NCBI GenBank assembly: GCA_958450325.1 | Contig: OY288253.1 | Span: 65,155,612 to 65,219,611, forward strand | Length of the DNA: 64,000 nucleotides | Direction: 5' to 3' | DNA from: Agrostemma githago | Taxonomy: Eukaryota; Streptophyta; Magnoliopsida; Caryophyllales; Caryophyllaceae | In this document: piece after piece, positions 1-12,046 of the stretch | Layout of the letters: each line of letters opens with the position of its first letter | How positions within the stretch are numbered: position 1 is the first letter of the stretch | Program-made: the position numbers and the translations under genes | The notes under the pieces: generated by a model | Told to the model about the DNA's origin: nothing | What the model saw: the letters and a program-made list of their open reading frames with translations, nothing else | Databases searched by the model: none

Positions 1-951
1 CACAAGGGCGATGATGTATTCCTGGGCATAAACTCAGTTAAACGATAAGTCTCCTAGCACCAATCGGTAATAGGGAAAAGAGAGAAAATAAACAAAATTA
101 AAGCAAATAACCAAACACAATAACTAAAAACACAATAACTCGTCGTTCCCCGGCAACGGCGCCATTTTGATCGCCTCCCAAATCGAATCGGTCGTTTAGC
201 GAAGGACGGGGGATCAAACAATATTTACAGACGCGCAAAAACACAAAAACTACTAGAGTATTCGTGGTAATTCGAGGTCGGTCCACAGGGAACGGAACGG
301 AATTGAGTAAGAAGCAACATGTTTGGTATCTAGAGGGAGTTTTAAGGGTCGAGTCTATGCTAAAGATGCGGTAAAAGTCGAGAATTAAATGACAAGAGAA
401 ATAACAATAGATATAACAAGAGATGATCAATCTAGGAAAAGGTGTTAGGGGGAAGTCGGGAATCGGAAATTGAGGTCTGAGAGTCTCGGAATTGGGTCGG
501 TCACAATATTGATAAAGGAAAATGCCACCTTTCGATTTCTTCACCCAACCCACCTAAAAACCCGCTTTCGCGGCGAAGAAGGGTAAGTCTCAAGTTAAGG
601 TAATTTCTACCCCGAGTTTCCCCATATTGATAGAAATGAGTCAAAGTCGGTCTAGTTGGTCGGACTAAAATAACAATGACACAACAACCTTAAGCAAGGT
701 TCCTTTCTCTTGTGCTCGTGGAAGCTCGATCATAAGGTTGGTGTCAAAACCTATCGAAATTGATAGAAAAACTACCAAAAATACGTAAAACGCATAAGAG
801 GGACGCTAATGCGAGAAGTACTCAAAATAAGGCGATAATCGCACTCTAATCTCGCAAAACAAGGGAAAAACGGGCCTAAATGGGAGGGAAAACGGTCTAA
901 ATTTAGCACACAATAATCACATTTTAAATAAAGCCGAATTAATCGTTATCA
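1..951 (-). mobile_element. 5' end of a minus-oriented LTR retrotransposon, cut by the window edge
   Basis: On the minus strand an LTR of about 784 bp runs from 951 to 168. It opens with TGATAACG and closes with GCGATCA, followed by a 3-nt spacer, a tRNA-Asp-type primer binding site and leader sequence down to base 1. The rest of the element lies left of the window. The LTR sits inside a MULE-like copy, with AGTAT (952-956) as the presumed target duplication; the other side cannot be seen. Use of tRNA-Asp is known for Athila-type Ty3/gypsy elements. The open frames in the LTR look accidental. The leader holds no recognisable coding sequence. Confidence 0.8.
147..164 (-). promoter_or_regulatory. 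Primer binding site, tRNA-Asp type
   Basis: On the minus strand this reads TGGCGCCGTTGCCGGGGA, the complement of the 3' end of plant tRNA-Asp including its CCA. It lies 3 nt inside the LTR end. The same 18-mer is the PBS of the element at 18233-26119. Confidence 0.9.
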
Positions 952-1967
952 AGTATTGAAGTCATTAATGGTTGATGAATATATATACCTTGTGACATTA
1001 TCGATTTGTGGATGAACATCGTATGCTTTCGTCGTCTGAGTTGTATACTTGTACGATGTCTTCAACGTCATATAGCCTGATCCCATCCATTTGACTGAGT
1101 CGTAAATATTTCCAAGTGGGTCCTGCATATATATCATATTTACTAAGCAACTACTTTAATATTCAGCTACTCCAACATATATATTCAAGTACTACAACAT
1201 ATATATTCAAGTACTCTGACACATATAGTCAAGTACTCTAAAATGCTGATATTCAATTACCTATTTTAACATTTTAATTCAATTACTCCAACATATATAT
1301 TAGTGTACTCCAACTTATGTATTCAAGTACTCTAAGATTCTGAGATTCAAGTAGCTATTTTAACATTTCAATTCAGTTACTCCAACATATATATTCAAGT
1401 ATTCCAACGCATATATTCAAGTATTTCAAGGCATATATTCAAGTATTCTAATGAACGCATATATTTTGCATAAAATTGAACGAATTTCTGGAAAATTAAA
1501 ACGAATTCAATGAAGTAATCTACAATCTAATCTTACGATTAAGCAACAAGAACTTACAATTGAGCAATTTTGCGGAAAATTGAGCAATAGAAACGATTTT
1601 TCTGCAAAAATTGCAATTTAATCAAAAAATTGAATGAATTAAACAAATTTGTGGAAAATTATAACGAATTAAATGAAGTAATCTACAATCTAATATTACG
1701 ATTAGCAATAGGAACTTACAATTGAGCATTTTTCCGGAAAAATTCAGCGTTTCAATTTTGAGAGCAAATTTTTTTTAGAGGAAATTAGGTTATAGGAGTA
1801 TCAAAGAAAGAGAGGAGAGAGAAAAGAGAGGTAAGAGAGGGACTTTGTGAGGATTTTGTTCTCTTTTGAGGATTAAATCTGAGCCGTTGATCAAGTATTA
1901 GATCAACGGTCCAGATTGTTAGGATATGTATAGCAAAATGGTGTGTTTACCCCAGATCCTATTTCTA
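952..1967. mobile_element. Truncated copy of the MULE-like (FAR1-type) element
   Basis: Bases 1390-1967 match 14180-14745 closely in the same orientation, including the terminal sequence ending in ATCCTATTTC next to TA-rich DNA. The left part holds 20-25 bp degenerate repeats built on ATATATTCAAGTACTCCAAC. The left end is cut off by the LTR at 168-951. The element lies about 100 bp upstream of the Harbinger transposase start codon, so it separates that gene from its own left end. Confidence 0.65.
989..1122 (-). pseudogene. Possible exon fragment of a FAR1-type MULE transposase
   Basis: On the minus strand this 134-bp block is bounded by a good splice acceptor (polypyrimidine-like stretch then GCAG) and a donor (AAG|GTATAT). 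One frame reads MDGIRLYDVEDIVQVY followed by NSDDESIRCSS. That resembles the stretch just before the SWIM zinc finger of FAR1/FHY3-type transposases, which ends in a CSC motif. A stop (998-1000) follows in that frame, so no functional protein is made. The match is weak and short. It gains weight only because the related element at 12065-14746 carries an N-terminal FAR1-like segment. Confidence 0.3.
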
Positions 1968-2068
1968 TATGTATATGTATACCCTTTATCATAACCAATA
2001 TAACAAAATCATTCAACATGTTTCTTTCTTTACTTACATCTTAATATTATACACTTTTCTCAAAAAAA

Positions 2069-2770
2069 ATGTCCGACTCTAGCTCAAATTCTTCAAATGA
2101 AAATATTGTTGTTAAAAATAGGATTTCCGATCACCGATGGGAATCCTAAATTGGTGAAGAATATCAGCAAGTACACAACCTTATAAATGAGCACATTAAT
2201 CAACATGTTGCCATAAATATACAACATCCTATTCGTAATTCTAGAAGACCTCGGCAAAACATTGAAAGAAACTGTGAGGAGGATCAACAACAATTGTTAA
2301 ATGACTATTTTGAGAATCCAACTTACCTCGTTGAGCTATTTCGCCGCAGATTTCGCATGAGAAAACATGTATTCATGCGCATAATTTATGTTGTTTCCAA
2401 TACTGACGATTACTTTAAGAAAAGACCTTGTGGTAATGGAAGACTTGGTTTCTCGCCATTCCAAAAATGTACGGCTGCAATAAGAGTTCTAGCATATGGT
2501 TCATCCACAGTTTATGTAGATGAGTACTTGCGTATGAGTGAGACAGTCGCAAGGGACTCTCTAAAACATTTTGTCCAACGGGTGAAATCAAATTTTGGGA
2601 ACGAATATTTACGTAGACCCACTTCTCAAGATTTGGCAAAGTTACTTCACATTGGAGAGGCTCGTGGATTTCCTGGCATATTGGGTAGCATTGACTGCAT
2701 GCATTGGGAGTAAAAAAAATTATCCATCGGAATGGGCAGGACAGTATGCAAGAAGAAGCTCAAAACCAAC
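2069..2770 (+). pseudogene. PIF/Harbinger-type transposase, 5' half (broken)
   Basis: An ATG at 2069 opens a Ser/Asn-rich N-terminus. The frame has a stop at 2147-2149 and continues through NPTYLVELFRRRFRM, KCTAAIRVLAYG and GFPGILGSIDCMHWE. This is the typical order of PIF/Harbinger (DDE_Tnp_4, ALP1-like) transposases; the D of GSIDCMHW is the first catalytic Asp. A second stop at 2711-2713, in place of the expected Trp of a WEWKN motif, comes with a +1 shift in a run of A. The frame then gives YPSEWAGQYARRSSKPT up to 2770. There the gene is cut by the LTR element 2771-28379 and resumes at 28380. The usual companion MYB-like Harbinger ORF is not seen; the left end is lost under the MULE copy. 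Confidence 0.9.
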
Positions 2771-3585
2771 TGTGGACATGACATAGGTCCACCCCGACGC
2801 AACCACGCGCGGGTTTGGGCAGCGAAATGTTTCCCATGTGAGATAGTTCTCAGGTCGAAATTTAAATTGAAGTTGGAGTCGCCACCGAACTTTGTGGGAG
2901 TTCGGGCCCATTCGAATCCACTCTATATTTCGGTGGACCATGCACAAAGTACGGCCCACTTCGATAATAGAGCTTGTGGGGTTCGTCCCTTTGCATTACG
3001 ATATCGATGTCGAGTTTTCAGGTATCGTATATCGAATGACTCTCGTGCGCCAACGGTTTCGGCCATCCGGAAACCGAGGTTCTGAGTAAGGGGTAAAGGT
3101 ATGTGTTGGGAAGCCCACAAAGGACTTCCAACCTCGCCCGCACATAGCGGCCTCTACTAAGATATCGATCGGTTTTTTAATACGCGCGCTAGTGATTCGG
3201 TAAAATGTTATGCAAACAATGTTTTACGATTTATGAATATAGAATTGGTTCCTACGTCATTTTAATGCATCTTGGTTCACGTTGAAGTGATTTAGCATGT
3301 GATGTTCATTTAAGTGCGATAAATGGAAAACATCAAATGGAAAGCTCGTAAATAATTACAAAATACACGGGCGGAAATACATCCCAAAAATACAATACAA
3401 CGAGCGCAAAAATTGGAACAATCGAATTAGTAACGGTAAGTTAGATGATTAGAATAATGATGCAATGCATGATTTTTGAAAGAGTAGGCACGTGATTGTC
3501 TTGACACGTGACGACTAAAAGTCGTAAAAAAGTTTGATTAGGCTTACGGTATTTAGGAGGCTCACGGTGAGGCATGATGAAAGCC

Positions 3586-4357
3586 ACTCGATCGAGTCAT
3601 GGAAGGGACTCGATCGAGTCATGGAAGGGACTCGATCGAGTGCCCTTCGTGAGGTCCCCCTACCTGTTATAAAAGGAGTCACTTGATCGATTGGGCTATG
3701 GCACTCGATCGAGTGCCCTCTGTACGAACTGTTGTTCGTTTTCGAAAAGATGACAACCTCGAATTTTATTTGAGGTTTGAAATCGATAGCTAGCCGAGTT
3801 ACGTAAAAATATTGTACGATTTATACTCAACTCGGTTTTCGATACTCGTAATACGTATTTCACGATTACGAGACCGGTATCAGGAATTTGAAATAAGTTT
3901 TATGAAATCGTTTTGAATTTAATTAGGACGAAATTAATTCCCTCCGCGTCACGACATCGTTACTAATCCTTACAGATTACGTGATGTTCGATTTCACGTC
4001 AACGGGTTTCGTATTAACATCGAAAATGGCATTGGATGTGTCTAACTACGTGTTACCACGATCGCGTTACGCCCTTAAGTGTTTAGGGCGGCCCTCCTCG
4101 AAAGGGTTCCACCACTGTTACGACTTGTAAAGGGGTTTAACGGACTTGAAGCGGAAACCGTAATTAAACGCGTTCGATCTAAAAGCGGTTTAAATATTTA
4201 TATGTACACGGTATTAGTGTTATAACAAAATGTAAATAAATAAAAGAAAATTTTAGTGGTTAGAGTATGTAAATAAAATGTTAGTAATAGAATTAAAATG
4301 TTAGTAACAAGGAAATAAAATGTTAGTGTCGTTTAGATCGACTAATAATAATAGTAC

Positions 4358-4395
<38 letters not shown>

Positions 4396-4921
4396 AAACG
4401 AAAAAGGAGAAGGAAGAAAGGGATGTCGGGATTTGAATAACACCCTCAACCTACATATTTTAGTCTCGGAATACGGCTCGCCTAGTAGCGGCAAAGGCGC
4501 GGGAGCGTCGAGATATGTAGGCAAGTTATGGTGTGTATGATTGGGGAGGGGATTTGACGAGTTTTGCTCTCGGTCTTTGAGGAGTTTTGATCTTGGAATT
4601 GATTGTATGTATCTATGTATGTGTGTAAAATGAGAGGATGTGATGTGAAAAGTTTTGTGTTGCGTAAAGTTGCTTAGGGTTGTAAAATTGTGTAGGATGT
4701 AATGGGTGATTGGAAGATTGATAGTGTAGGGTTGCAAAAGGTGGTAAAGTTGTGAAGTTGTGAAATGAATGTGTGATGATGGGGTATTTGTAAGGAAGAC
4801 CCCGGTTTAGGGTCACTCGATCGAGTGGTGTAAGTGCACTCGATCGAGTGCCCGGTTCAAGGTCGGTTTGGCCGGCTCACAGGCTTACTCGATCGAGTGG
4901 GCCTGAACCACTCGATCGAGT
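3586..4921. repeat. Two clusters of the palindrome ACTCGATCGAGT
   Basis: Perfect 12-bp copies start at 3586, 3608, 3630, 3703, 4815, 4838, 4887 and 4910; one degenerate copy is at about 3681. The second cluster lies just downstream of the TATA position in LTR transcription, so RNA from the promoter would contain four of them. The clusters are conserved, with some decayed units, in the 5' LTR (11339-11445 and 27863-27972). Confidence 0.85.
4362..4392. repeat. (AT)n microsatellite, intact landing site
   Basis: An uninterrupted AT dinucleotide run inside the 3' LTR. The same position in the 5' LTR received the chain of TA-flanked elements (12047-27459). Confidence 0.9.
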
Positions 4922-5330
4922 GGGTCAAACCGGTTGGAGGGTTTTTAGGAAGGATTTTGACCCTTTTTTTGAATTGATTTTGTTGACTAATTTGTTTTGA
5001 TTTTGCTTTTGACTTTGAACATGGACATATGCATGGCTGGTTGCGTCTCGGGATTCGACTTTGACCGGGTTTTAACTCGGTCGCTAAAAGACGGTTTTAT
5101 TTCTAGTGACGGTTTAGAATCAAAATAGTCTTATTTGATTGAAAACGGCCCACTGGGCCTGAATTTGAGATCGGTTTTGTTAGATTTGTACTCCGCTAAA
5201 AGCCCATGTCGGAAACTATTGATTCTGAGTTCGTATTCGAGCGCATTAAAGCACGTTTACGTCCGCTCATCATCGGGTGTTTTGTTGGAAGCTGCTATAG
5301 ACACTAGCAGGCAAAATGTGGGTGTCTACA

Positions 5331-5342
5331 GAGCCCCCACTC
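5331..5342 (-). promoter_or_regulatory. Polypurine tract of the outer element
   Basis: On the minus strand GTGGGGGCTC directly precedes the LTR start TGTAGACACC, as expected for plus-strand DNA priming. Confidence 0.8.
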
Positions 5343-5501
5343 TGACTGAGGCTGGACAAGGCGAAAGTCAGAGTAGCTACCAGGTCAATCGAGGATTACG
5401 ACCTGGCAGCCTTCCAGTCGGGTCGTTTATAGTCCACTAGACTCGCGTCAAGGGCTCGTCATTCATAAGATAGAAATCATACCTGAGTTCTATTATCTGG
5501 G

Positions 5502-5810
5502 ATAGCTCCGTGGCGACTTGCTTTTGAAGCCCTGGGTGTACCTGTATGCAGACACATCCCATCTTGGAGCTGCGCAGGTACTTGCTTCTGAAGCCCTGGG
5601 TGTACCCGTATGCAGACACATCCTATCTTGGAGCTGCGCGGGGACTTGCTTCTGAAGCCCTGGGTGTACCTTTTTCTAGACACATCCCATCTTGGATGTA
5701 ATATTCCAGTAGAAATACAGCCTCGGGTTTTCCGCTGGGGAGTAAAGGAGCTGCGCGGGGACTTGATTCTGAAGTACTGGGTGTACCTGTTTGCAGACAC
5801 ATCCCATCTT
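5502..5810. repeat. 64-bp tandem repeat, four units
   Basis: Units start at about 5502, 5566, 5630 and 5747. Each contains GAAGCCCTGGGTGTACC (or a near copy) and CAGACACATCCCATCTT. After units 3 and 4 comes a second repeat of about 54 bp (from 5694 and 5811). The array lies just inside the 3' LTR, i.e. in the 3' untranslated part of the element. Confidence 0.85.
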
Positions 5811-8800
5811 GGATGTAGTATTCTAGGAGAAACACAGTCTTTGATGTTCCGTTGGAAAGCACAAATCTGGTACCTAAAATGTTAGATTCGTAGGCAGAAA
5901 CAACAAATATAGTAGATAGCAAGATAGCATATAGGAAATGTAGTTAGCATCTATAGACTGACTCATGCTGGGGAAAATGATTTTTGCTTAGTTTTGAAAT
6001 CAAAGTCCTAACAGCAACTCACGTGCTAGGAGACAGGTTTTCAAAATCAAAGGGTTAGAAAAGAGATTTGCAGTTTAAATAGACCAAAAATTTGACCTTG
6101 TCGAAAAGGATTTTCTCAAATGGCTAAGTTTTGCAAATTTTAAAGTGAGAATTTGAAGAGAGAGACATACCGACAGACTCGACTCTAGACGTGACAGGAC
6201 GAGCTGACATACACGACTTAGATTCTCAAAGGGTTGGACCGTGACTCGGCAGGGGGTGGGCCACCTAAGGTGAAAAGACTCTTAAGCTGCATTATTCCGT
6301 AGCTTAGGCGAGTGGCAAAACAGTCGAACATCGAAATGGGAAAGATACGTTATAGGGGGATTGCAGTAGTCTGTAATGAGACTGTTTTTGCATGACAGGA
6401 CTTAACAGTAACAATGCTATAGTCTAGTGCTCTTTTTGAATTTTTTTGGTTTCGGGGTACATTCTCAAAGTGGGTGTCGCTTCGAGTCTCTGACGGATTC
6501 TCATCTTCAACAGAGCCGAGTACTAGGACACACTATAGAAAGGTGATTTTTGAAAGTATTATGGATTTTGTGAGTGGATGGAGGTCTTCTGCCTAAGAGA
6601 AGCCCCCAGGACGACAAAGCTAACTGTTGAAAACATGACAGTGTTGTGACAAGAATGATGGTGCTTTTCGAATTTGTGTTAGTGTGGGTGGTTGTGCCCT
6701 TGTTGAAATACTGCCTACGTATTCACGTGTAGTGAAATCAAACCAAGCCGTAGTTCGAAAGATATGTTATGGTGCCTAATTAATTAGGGTTTTGTGTGTA
6801 ACTAGCCATATTGACAGTGTAGGCTGGGTGCATTCCTGATGATGTCTTGATCAAAGGGCTAGAACAGTTAGGATGTTGATCCAAAGACTGTGAGTGTTCT
6901 CCGGGGTAGCCTCCAGAGATGGTGTGAACTATTTGGGCATGTTCTATGCCAACCGCAGGTTAAGTTCCCGTGTTTGGGGTTGGTAACTGGTTTGGATGTT
7001 TTTGGAAATGTGGTGCCAGGCAGTAAGTGACTTTGATGATTCGAAATATGGAGCTCGATTTTGTGGAGCTAAGGCTTCGAGGGTAAGGTATTGTACTGTG
7101 GTAGGAAAGGGGGAAGTCGAGTAAAAGTGACTTGAACTTCGATCGAGGTAGGTTTGATAATGCGGGATCTGGTTTCCACGTCTGGCCCTAACGGTTAGGG
7201 GTTATCCTATGGAGCTTGAATCCTTAAAATTCTATGTTGTCTCTTAGCCTAGGTCTCGAGAAGGTCTTAAGGGTTGTAATGTGGGTAGGCTAAATGTGGT
7301 GTTAGCTGACCAGCTTGATTGTCACCCTTCTATTTGATGGTATGGGAATTTGATTTGAACATACTTCGGTCAAGGGACTTTCACTTGAGTTCACCGCTAA
7401 CCATGGTCATGGGTTTTTGAATTTTTGGTTGACCTCTTAGCCCCGGTCATGGGATTCTTCATTCGGATCGACCGTGTCTCGGTCAGGGGTTGACTGTACT
7501 CTGGTCGAGGGAAAGACCGTATCTGGTCGAGGGATGTTGAGAGTTCTTTTTTATCATGGCCACCTCTTTTATTTTGGCCTTTTGCTTTTTTCCTTGGACT
7601 TTTGATTTTTTTTTTGTCCAGTTTTTTTTTCCCGGCTATCCTCCCCTATGGTGTTGTGGGTGGATTTGGGGTTTGGCCTATCGGTTGGATTAGACCTTTG
7701 AAGCTAGACCTTTGTAAAGTGTAAGCATAGCTGGTGTTTATGTGAGTGAAAACTCGCGGTGGAGTACTCTACGGTAAACATGGTGGTTTGTATCTCAGTA
7801 TTGTCATCATAATTTCGAGCAAGCTTGGTGGAAACATCGTCCCAAGTTGGGTATTTTTGGTATCACGTCTATCGAGTCACGATATTTCTTTTTTTGCTTC
7901 TGGTCAGACTAACGCCTAAAGTAGGAATTGGTCAGTCTTATTGGAGGGGCGTTTATTGTGGGAAATGGGTTTGCCTCCCGTCTTGAACCCGAACTAAGAG
8001 ACTACCTAGATTTGTCATAGAATTCGATACCACTCCTGCTAAGGGTAGTTATGTGGCTTTCTATACCAGACATGGAACAGGTAAAGGAAAACACGGGTCT
8101 CGATTTCCTGCAGTCATTATAGATGTGCCTATAATAGTCACGTGCATGTGCTCACAATGTATGATGGTGTTCATCATGTTCTCGGAAACACATAAGGAAA
8201 ACATATAGTAGACATAGAATATTGAAAGTTGATTTTATTGTATTTTGAAAAGAGGACAGAATACAAATGACTCTGACTCTAATTTGGAAATGAGGATGTA
8301 GGGTATCCCAGACTCGGACTCAGACTTAGACTCGAATCAAATCCGGAATTTTGGATGCTCGGTTGGTATGTGTTTTTTTTGGTAAGGTCCTTGATTGGAG
8401 AAAACGACAGGTGCCACGACTCGCCTAAACTCGACTTTGCGCAAATGCAAGAGAGAGAGTCAAACTAGACACGGCCTGACGCAACGAGAATGACTAATAT
8501 TCTCGGACCAGGATACTCGAACCCTGACTTAGACAAGGTAACGACCCTGGCTTGGACTCGACCACGAGACTCAAGCTGCACGAGGGTGAGTCCGAAAATG
8601 GGGCGACCGTGTTTGACCGCGTCGCATGCTCGGACCAACCATGACGACCTAAACCTTAGGTGACTCGAGTGTTCGTAGCATAGGTACGACTCAAAGAAAG
8701 CATCATAAGGACGCCAGTGTAGGATCAACGTAGGGTACCCCTTAAAGTGACACACGTGAGACACCACGTGTAGGACATGACCCTTAGAGAAACCATGATT

Positions 8801-9775
8801 GATCGCTCTGCTGAAGGGTAGCCCCCGAGTGAGACCGAGGACTCCGATAGGACTCAGATGGTGTAACATCTAAGTAACTTGAAAGTGGCACGTGTGAGAC
8901 AACACGTGTAGGACATGACCCTTAGAGCAACTGTGAATGATCGTTCTGCTGAAGGGTAGCCCCCGAGTGAGATCGAAGGTTTTGTTAAGACTCGTGTTGG
9001 ACGAGTGACCCTTGGACGTAAGGGATCAAGAACCTTTTGTTATAGGGCTATGCCTTGTAAAAGGTTGACTCGACCTCGAGGAAAGACAGACGAGGTAGGG
9101 GAAGAAACTTGCGATGTAAGATCGGCAGAGTTTCGACGCTAGAGACGTTTGTCTTGACTCGAATATAGGATGGCCTTGTGATTAGGGTAGACCCTTAAGT
9201 TAAAGGGTTCTTAGATTGGGATGACTCGACTAACGGATTGAAAGATGGGCGAAAGTCCCTTAGGAAAGGTCGTGGTGACCGTCCTGTTAGAGGGAAAGAT
9301 CGCGTGAGACTTTCTAGTTAAGACTCGAGTGTTTAGATGAACCTTCCATTTACGAGTGTATGACTCGTGTTGGTTGGTTATGCCTTTTAAAAAAAGGCGG
9401 ACTAGGATGGGGAAGAAACCTGTGATGGAGTTTCGACGTTATAGACCTACGACAAATTATGAAAAGACCCGACACACGGATTACGGTAGGTCCTATAATA
9501 AGGAAGGTTTTTGAAACGAGGTTGAATTCCAAAAAATTCGGAGGACGGTCTTGACTTTTGAAATTGACATCATTCCGACAGGACCGAGCATTTTAAATGT
9601 TGAAATGGTTGCGAAGAAATTCGCATTTTGAAAAATTGGGAGACGGTCCCGTCTTTTGAAATTGGCAGCATTCCGACAGAACCGGGTTTTTGAAAAGTTG
9701 AATATTTGAAATTTCAAAAATTTGAATAACGAAAATGAATTTCCAAAAAAAATTGAAAATCGTAAACGGGATCCC

Positions 9776-9970
9776 GAAGATTTGAAAATCGAAAACGACA
9801 TCTCGAAGATTTGAAAATCGAAATGGAATCTCAAAGATTTGAAAATCGAAATGGAATCTCGAAGATTTGAAAAACGAAATGGCATCTCGAAGATTTGAAA
9901 ATTGAAATGGAATTTTTGAAGATTTGAAAATCGAAATGGAATTTTGAAAATTCGAAAATCGAAAGGGTAT
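9776..9970. repeat. 28-29 bp tandem repeat, about seven units
   Basis: Degenerate units of the form GAAGATTTGAAAATCGAAAT plus GGAATCTC. The related motif TTTGAAAATTG continues more loosely from 9540 to 10130. It produces false Phe/Ser-rich ORFs on the minus strand. Confidence 0.85.
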
Positions 9971-10501
9971 CGGAAATTCGAATATTGAAATGGACAGCAT
10001 GCCGGCTAAAAAAGATAGGCTTGTTTTGAGTCAAATCTTAAGTCTAAATTTCGTAAGCATTCCGAATTTTTGAAAATTGAATATTTTTGAAAAGATTCAT
10101 TTTTTGAAGTGACGGTTTTTTGAAAATGACACGAAAACCAAGTAGCACATAGTCGCGTAAGCATTATGACGACAGCATGTATGCTTTACACTAAGTCTCG
10201 GTCGGTCTAAATAGGGTCTATACCAGTGCGCATGGTCTTTTCGAGAATCAAGATGGACTTCCTAAGCCGAGTCGGTCTTAGAACATGCCGCGAAACCCAT
10301 ACGAGTTAGCCATGAACACCTTGACAACCAATTTGGAATATATCACGGTATAGTGGGACGTCGGTCACCAGTACCGGCCCGGGTAAAAATGGGGTTATGC
10401 ATGAACCGTAAAACTAAAGCGCGTATTGTACTAATCGAACGATTTCTCCTCGAGTCTTACCCTGAGGATGCCGATGCATGGTAAGTCACACATCAGACTT
10501 T

Positions 10502-10519
10502 TCCCCAGCGGAGTCGCCA
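10502..10519 (-). promoter_or_regulatory. Primer binding site of the outer element
   Basis: On the minus strand TGGCGACTCCGCTGGGGA, three bases inside the 5' LTR end at 10523. The complement ends in CCA like a mature tRNA. tRNA-Arg has been reported as primer for Ogre-type elements and the sequence may fit it, but I could not verify the isoacceptor. Confidence 0.75.
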
Positions 10520-10522
10520 AAT

Positions 10523-12046
10523 TGTGGACATGACATAGGTCCACCCCGACGCGGCCACGCGCGGGTTTGGGCGGCGAAATGTTTCCCATGTGAGATAGTT
10601 CTCGGGTCAAAATTTAAATCGAAGTTGGAGTCGCCACTGAACTTTGTGGGAGTTGGGGCCCATTCGAACCCACTCTATATTTCGGTGGACCGTGCACAAA
10701 GTACGGCCCACTTCGATACTAGAGCTTGTGAGGTTTGTCCCTTTGCATTACAATATCGATGCCGAGTTTTTGGGTATCGTATATTGAATGACTCTCGTGC
10801 GCCAACAGTTTCGGGCATCCGGAAACCGAGGTTCTGAGTAAGGAGTGAAGGTACATGTTGGGAAGCCCACAAAGGACACCCAACCCCGCCCGCACATAGC
10901 GGCCTCTATTAAGATATCGATCGGTTTTTGAATACGCGCGCTAGTGATTCGGTCAAATGTTATGCAAACAACGTTTTACGATGTATGAATATAGAATTGG
11001 TTACTACGTCATTTTAATGCATCTTGGTTCACGTTGAAGTGATTTAGCATGTGATGTTCATTTAAGTGCGATAAATGGAAAACATCAAAAATGAAAAGCT
11101 CTTAAATAATTACAAAATACATGGGCGGAAATACAACCCGAAAATACAATACAACGAGCGCAAAAATTGGAACAATCGAATTAGTAACGGTAAGTTAGAT
11201 GATTAGAATAATGATGCAATGCATGATTTTTGAAAGAGTAGGCATGTGATTGTCTTGACACGTGACGACTAAAAGTCATAAAAAAGTTTGATTAGGCTTA
11301 CGGTATTTAGGAGGCTCACGGTGAGGCATGATGAAAGCCACTCGATCAAGTCATGGAAGGGACTCGATCGAGTGCCCTTCGTGAGGTCCCTCTGCCTGTT
11401 TTAAAAGGGGTCACTCGATCGAGTGGGCTATGGCACTCGATCGAGTGCCCTCTGTACGAACTACTGTTCGTTTTCGAAAAGATGACAATCTCGAATATTA
11501 TTTGAGGTTTGAAATCGATAGCTAGCCGAGTTACGTAAAAATATTGTACGATTTATACTCAACCCGGTTTTCGATATGCTCGTAACACGTATTTTACGAT
11601 TACGAGACCGGTATCGGGAATTTGAAATAAGTTTTATGAAATCATTTTGAATTTAATTAGGACGAAATTAATTCATTCCGCGTCACGACATCGTTACTAA
11701 TCCTTACGGATTACGTGATGTTTGATTTCGCGTCAACGGGTTTCAAATTAACATCGAAAATGGCATCGGACGTGTCTAACTACGATTTACCACGATCGCG
11801 TTACGCCCTGAAGTGTTTAGGGCGGCGCTCCTCGAAAGGGTGCCACCACTGTTACGACTTGTAAAAGGGTTAAACAGACTTAAAGCGGAAACCGTAATTA
11901 AACGCGTTCGATCCGAAAGCGGTTTAAATATTTATATATACACAGTATTAGTGTTATAAAGAAATGTAAATAAATAAAAGAAAATATTAATGGTTAGAGA
12001 ACGTAAATAAAATGTTATTGTCGTTATTATCGACTAATAATAATAG
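10523..12046 (-). repeat. 5' LTR of the outer element, distal part
   Basis: It matches 2771-4340 over its whole length with scattered substitutions. It ends where the (TA)n tract begins. The continuation lies at 27460-28379. Confidence 0.9.

Larger units (their letters stand above)
2771..5330 (-). repeat. 3' LTR of the outer element
   Basis: This is the uninterrupted LTR copy, 2560 bp with TG...CA ends. It carries eight perfect copies of the palindrome ACTCGATCGAGT in two clusters (3586-3714 and 4815-4921) and an (AT)n tract at 4362-4392. The tract shows what the landing site in the other LTR looked like before insertion. The position of the TATA box of the 5' LTR (27835-27842) is here TATTTGTA on the plus strand (4795-4802), a mutated version. 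Confidence 0.9.
5343..10501. other. Internal region of the outer element, no coding capacity seen
   Basis: No frame shows gag, protease, RT, RNase H or integrase motifs on either strand; the open frames present are repeat-driven (Phe-rich at 9.5-10 kb) or short. A direct repeat of about 100 bp lies at about 8745-8850 and 8881-8985, with the shared phrase GAAGGGTAGCCCCCGAGTGAG split by small changes. T-rich tracts lie at 7545-7630. The stretch 5880-8740 shows nothing else I can name. Confidence 0.7.

Noticed and set aside
98..553. 151-codon minus-strand ORF
   Set aside because: It runs across an LTR end and the primer binding site; composition is not protein-like.
8465..8869. 134-codon minus-strand ORF in the interior of the outer element
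   Set aside because: It overlaps a 100-bp direct repeat and has no recognisable domain or upstream signals.
9493..10034. Phe-rich minus-strand ORFs of 67-135 codons
   Set aside because: They are translations of the 28-29 bp tandem repeat.
5343..10501. Hidden gag-pol in the outer element
   Set aside because: I looked for YVDD/YIDD-, DTG-, FTDGS- and HHCC-like strings in the available frames and found none.
10502..10519. tRNA-like 3' ends at the primer binding sites
   Set aside because: Only the last 18 bases match a tRNA; no acceptor, anticodon or T-arm folds around them, so these are not tRNA genes.
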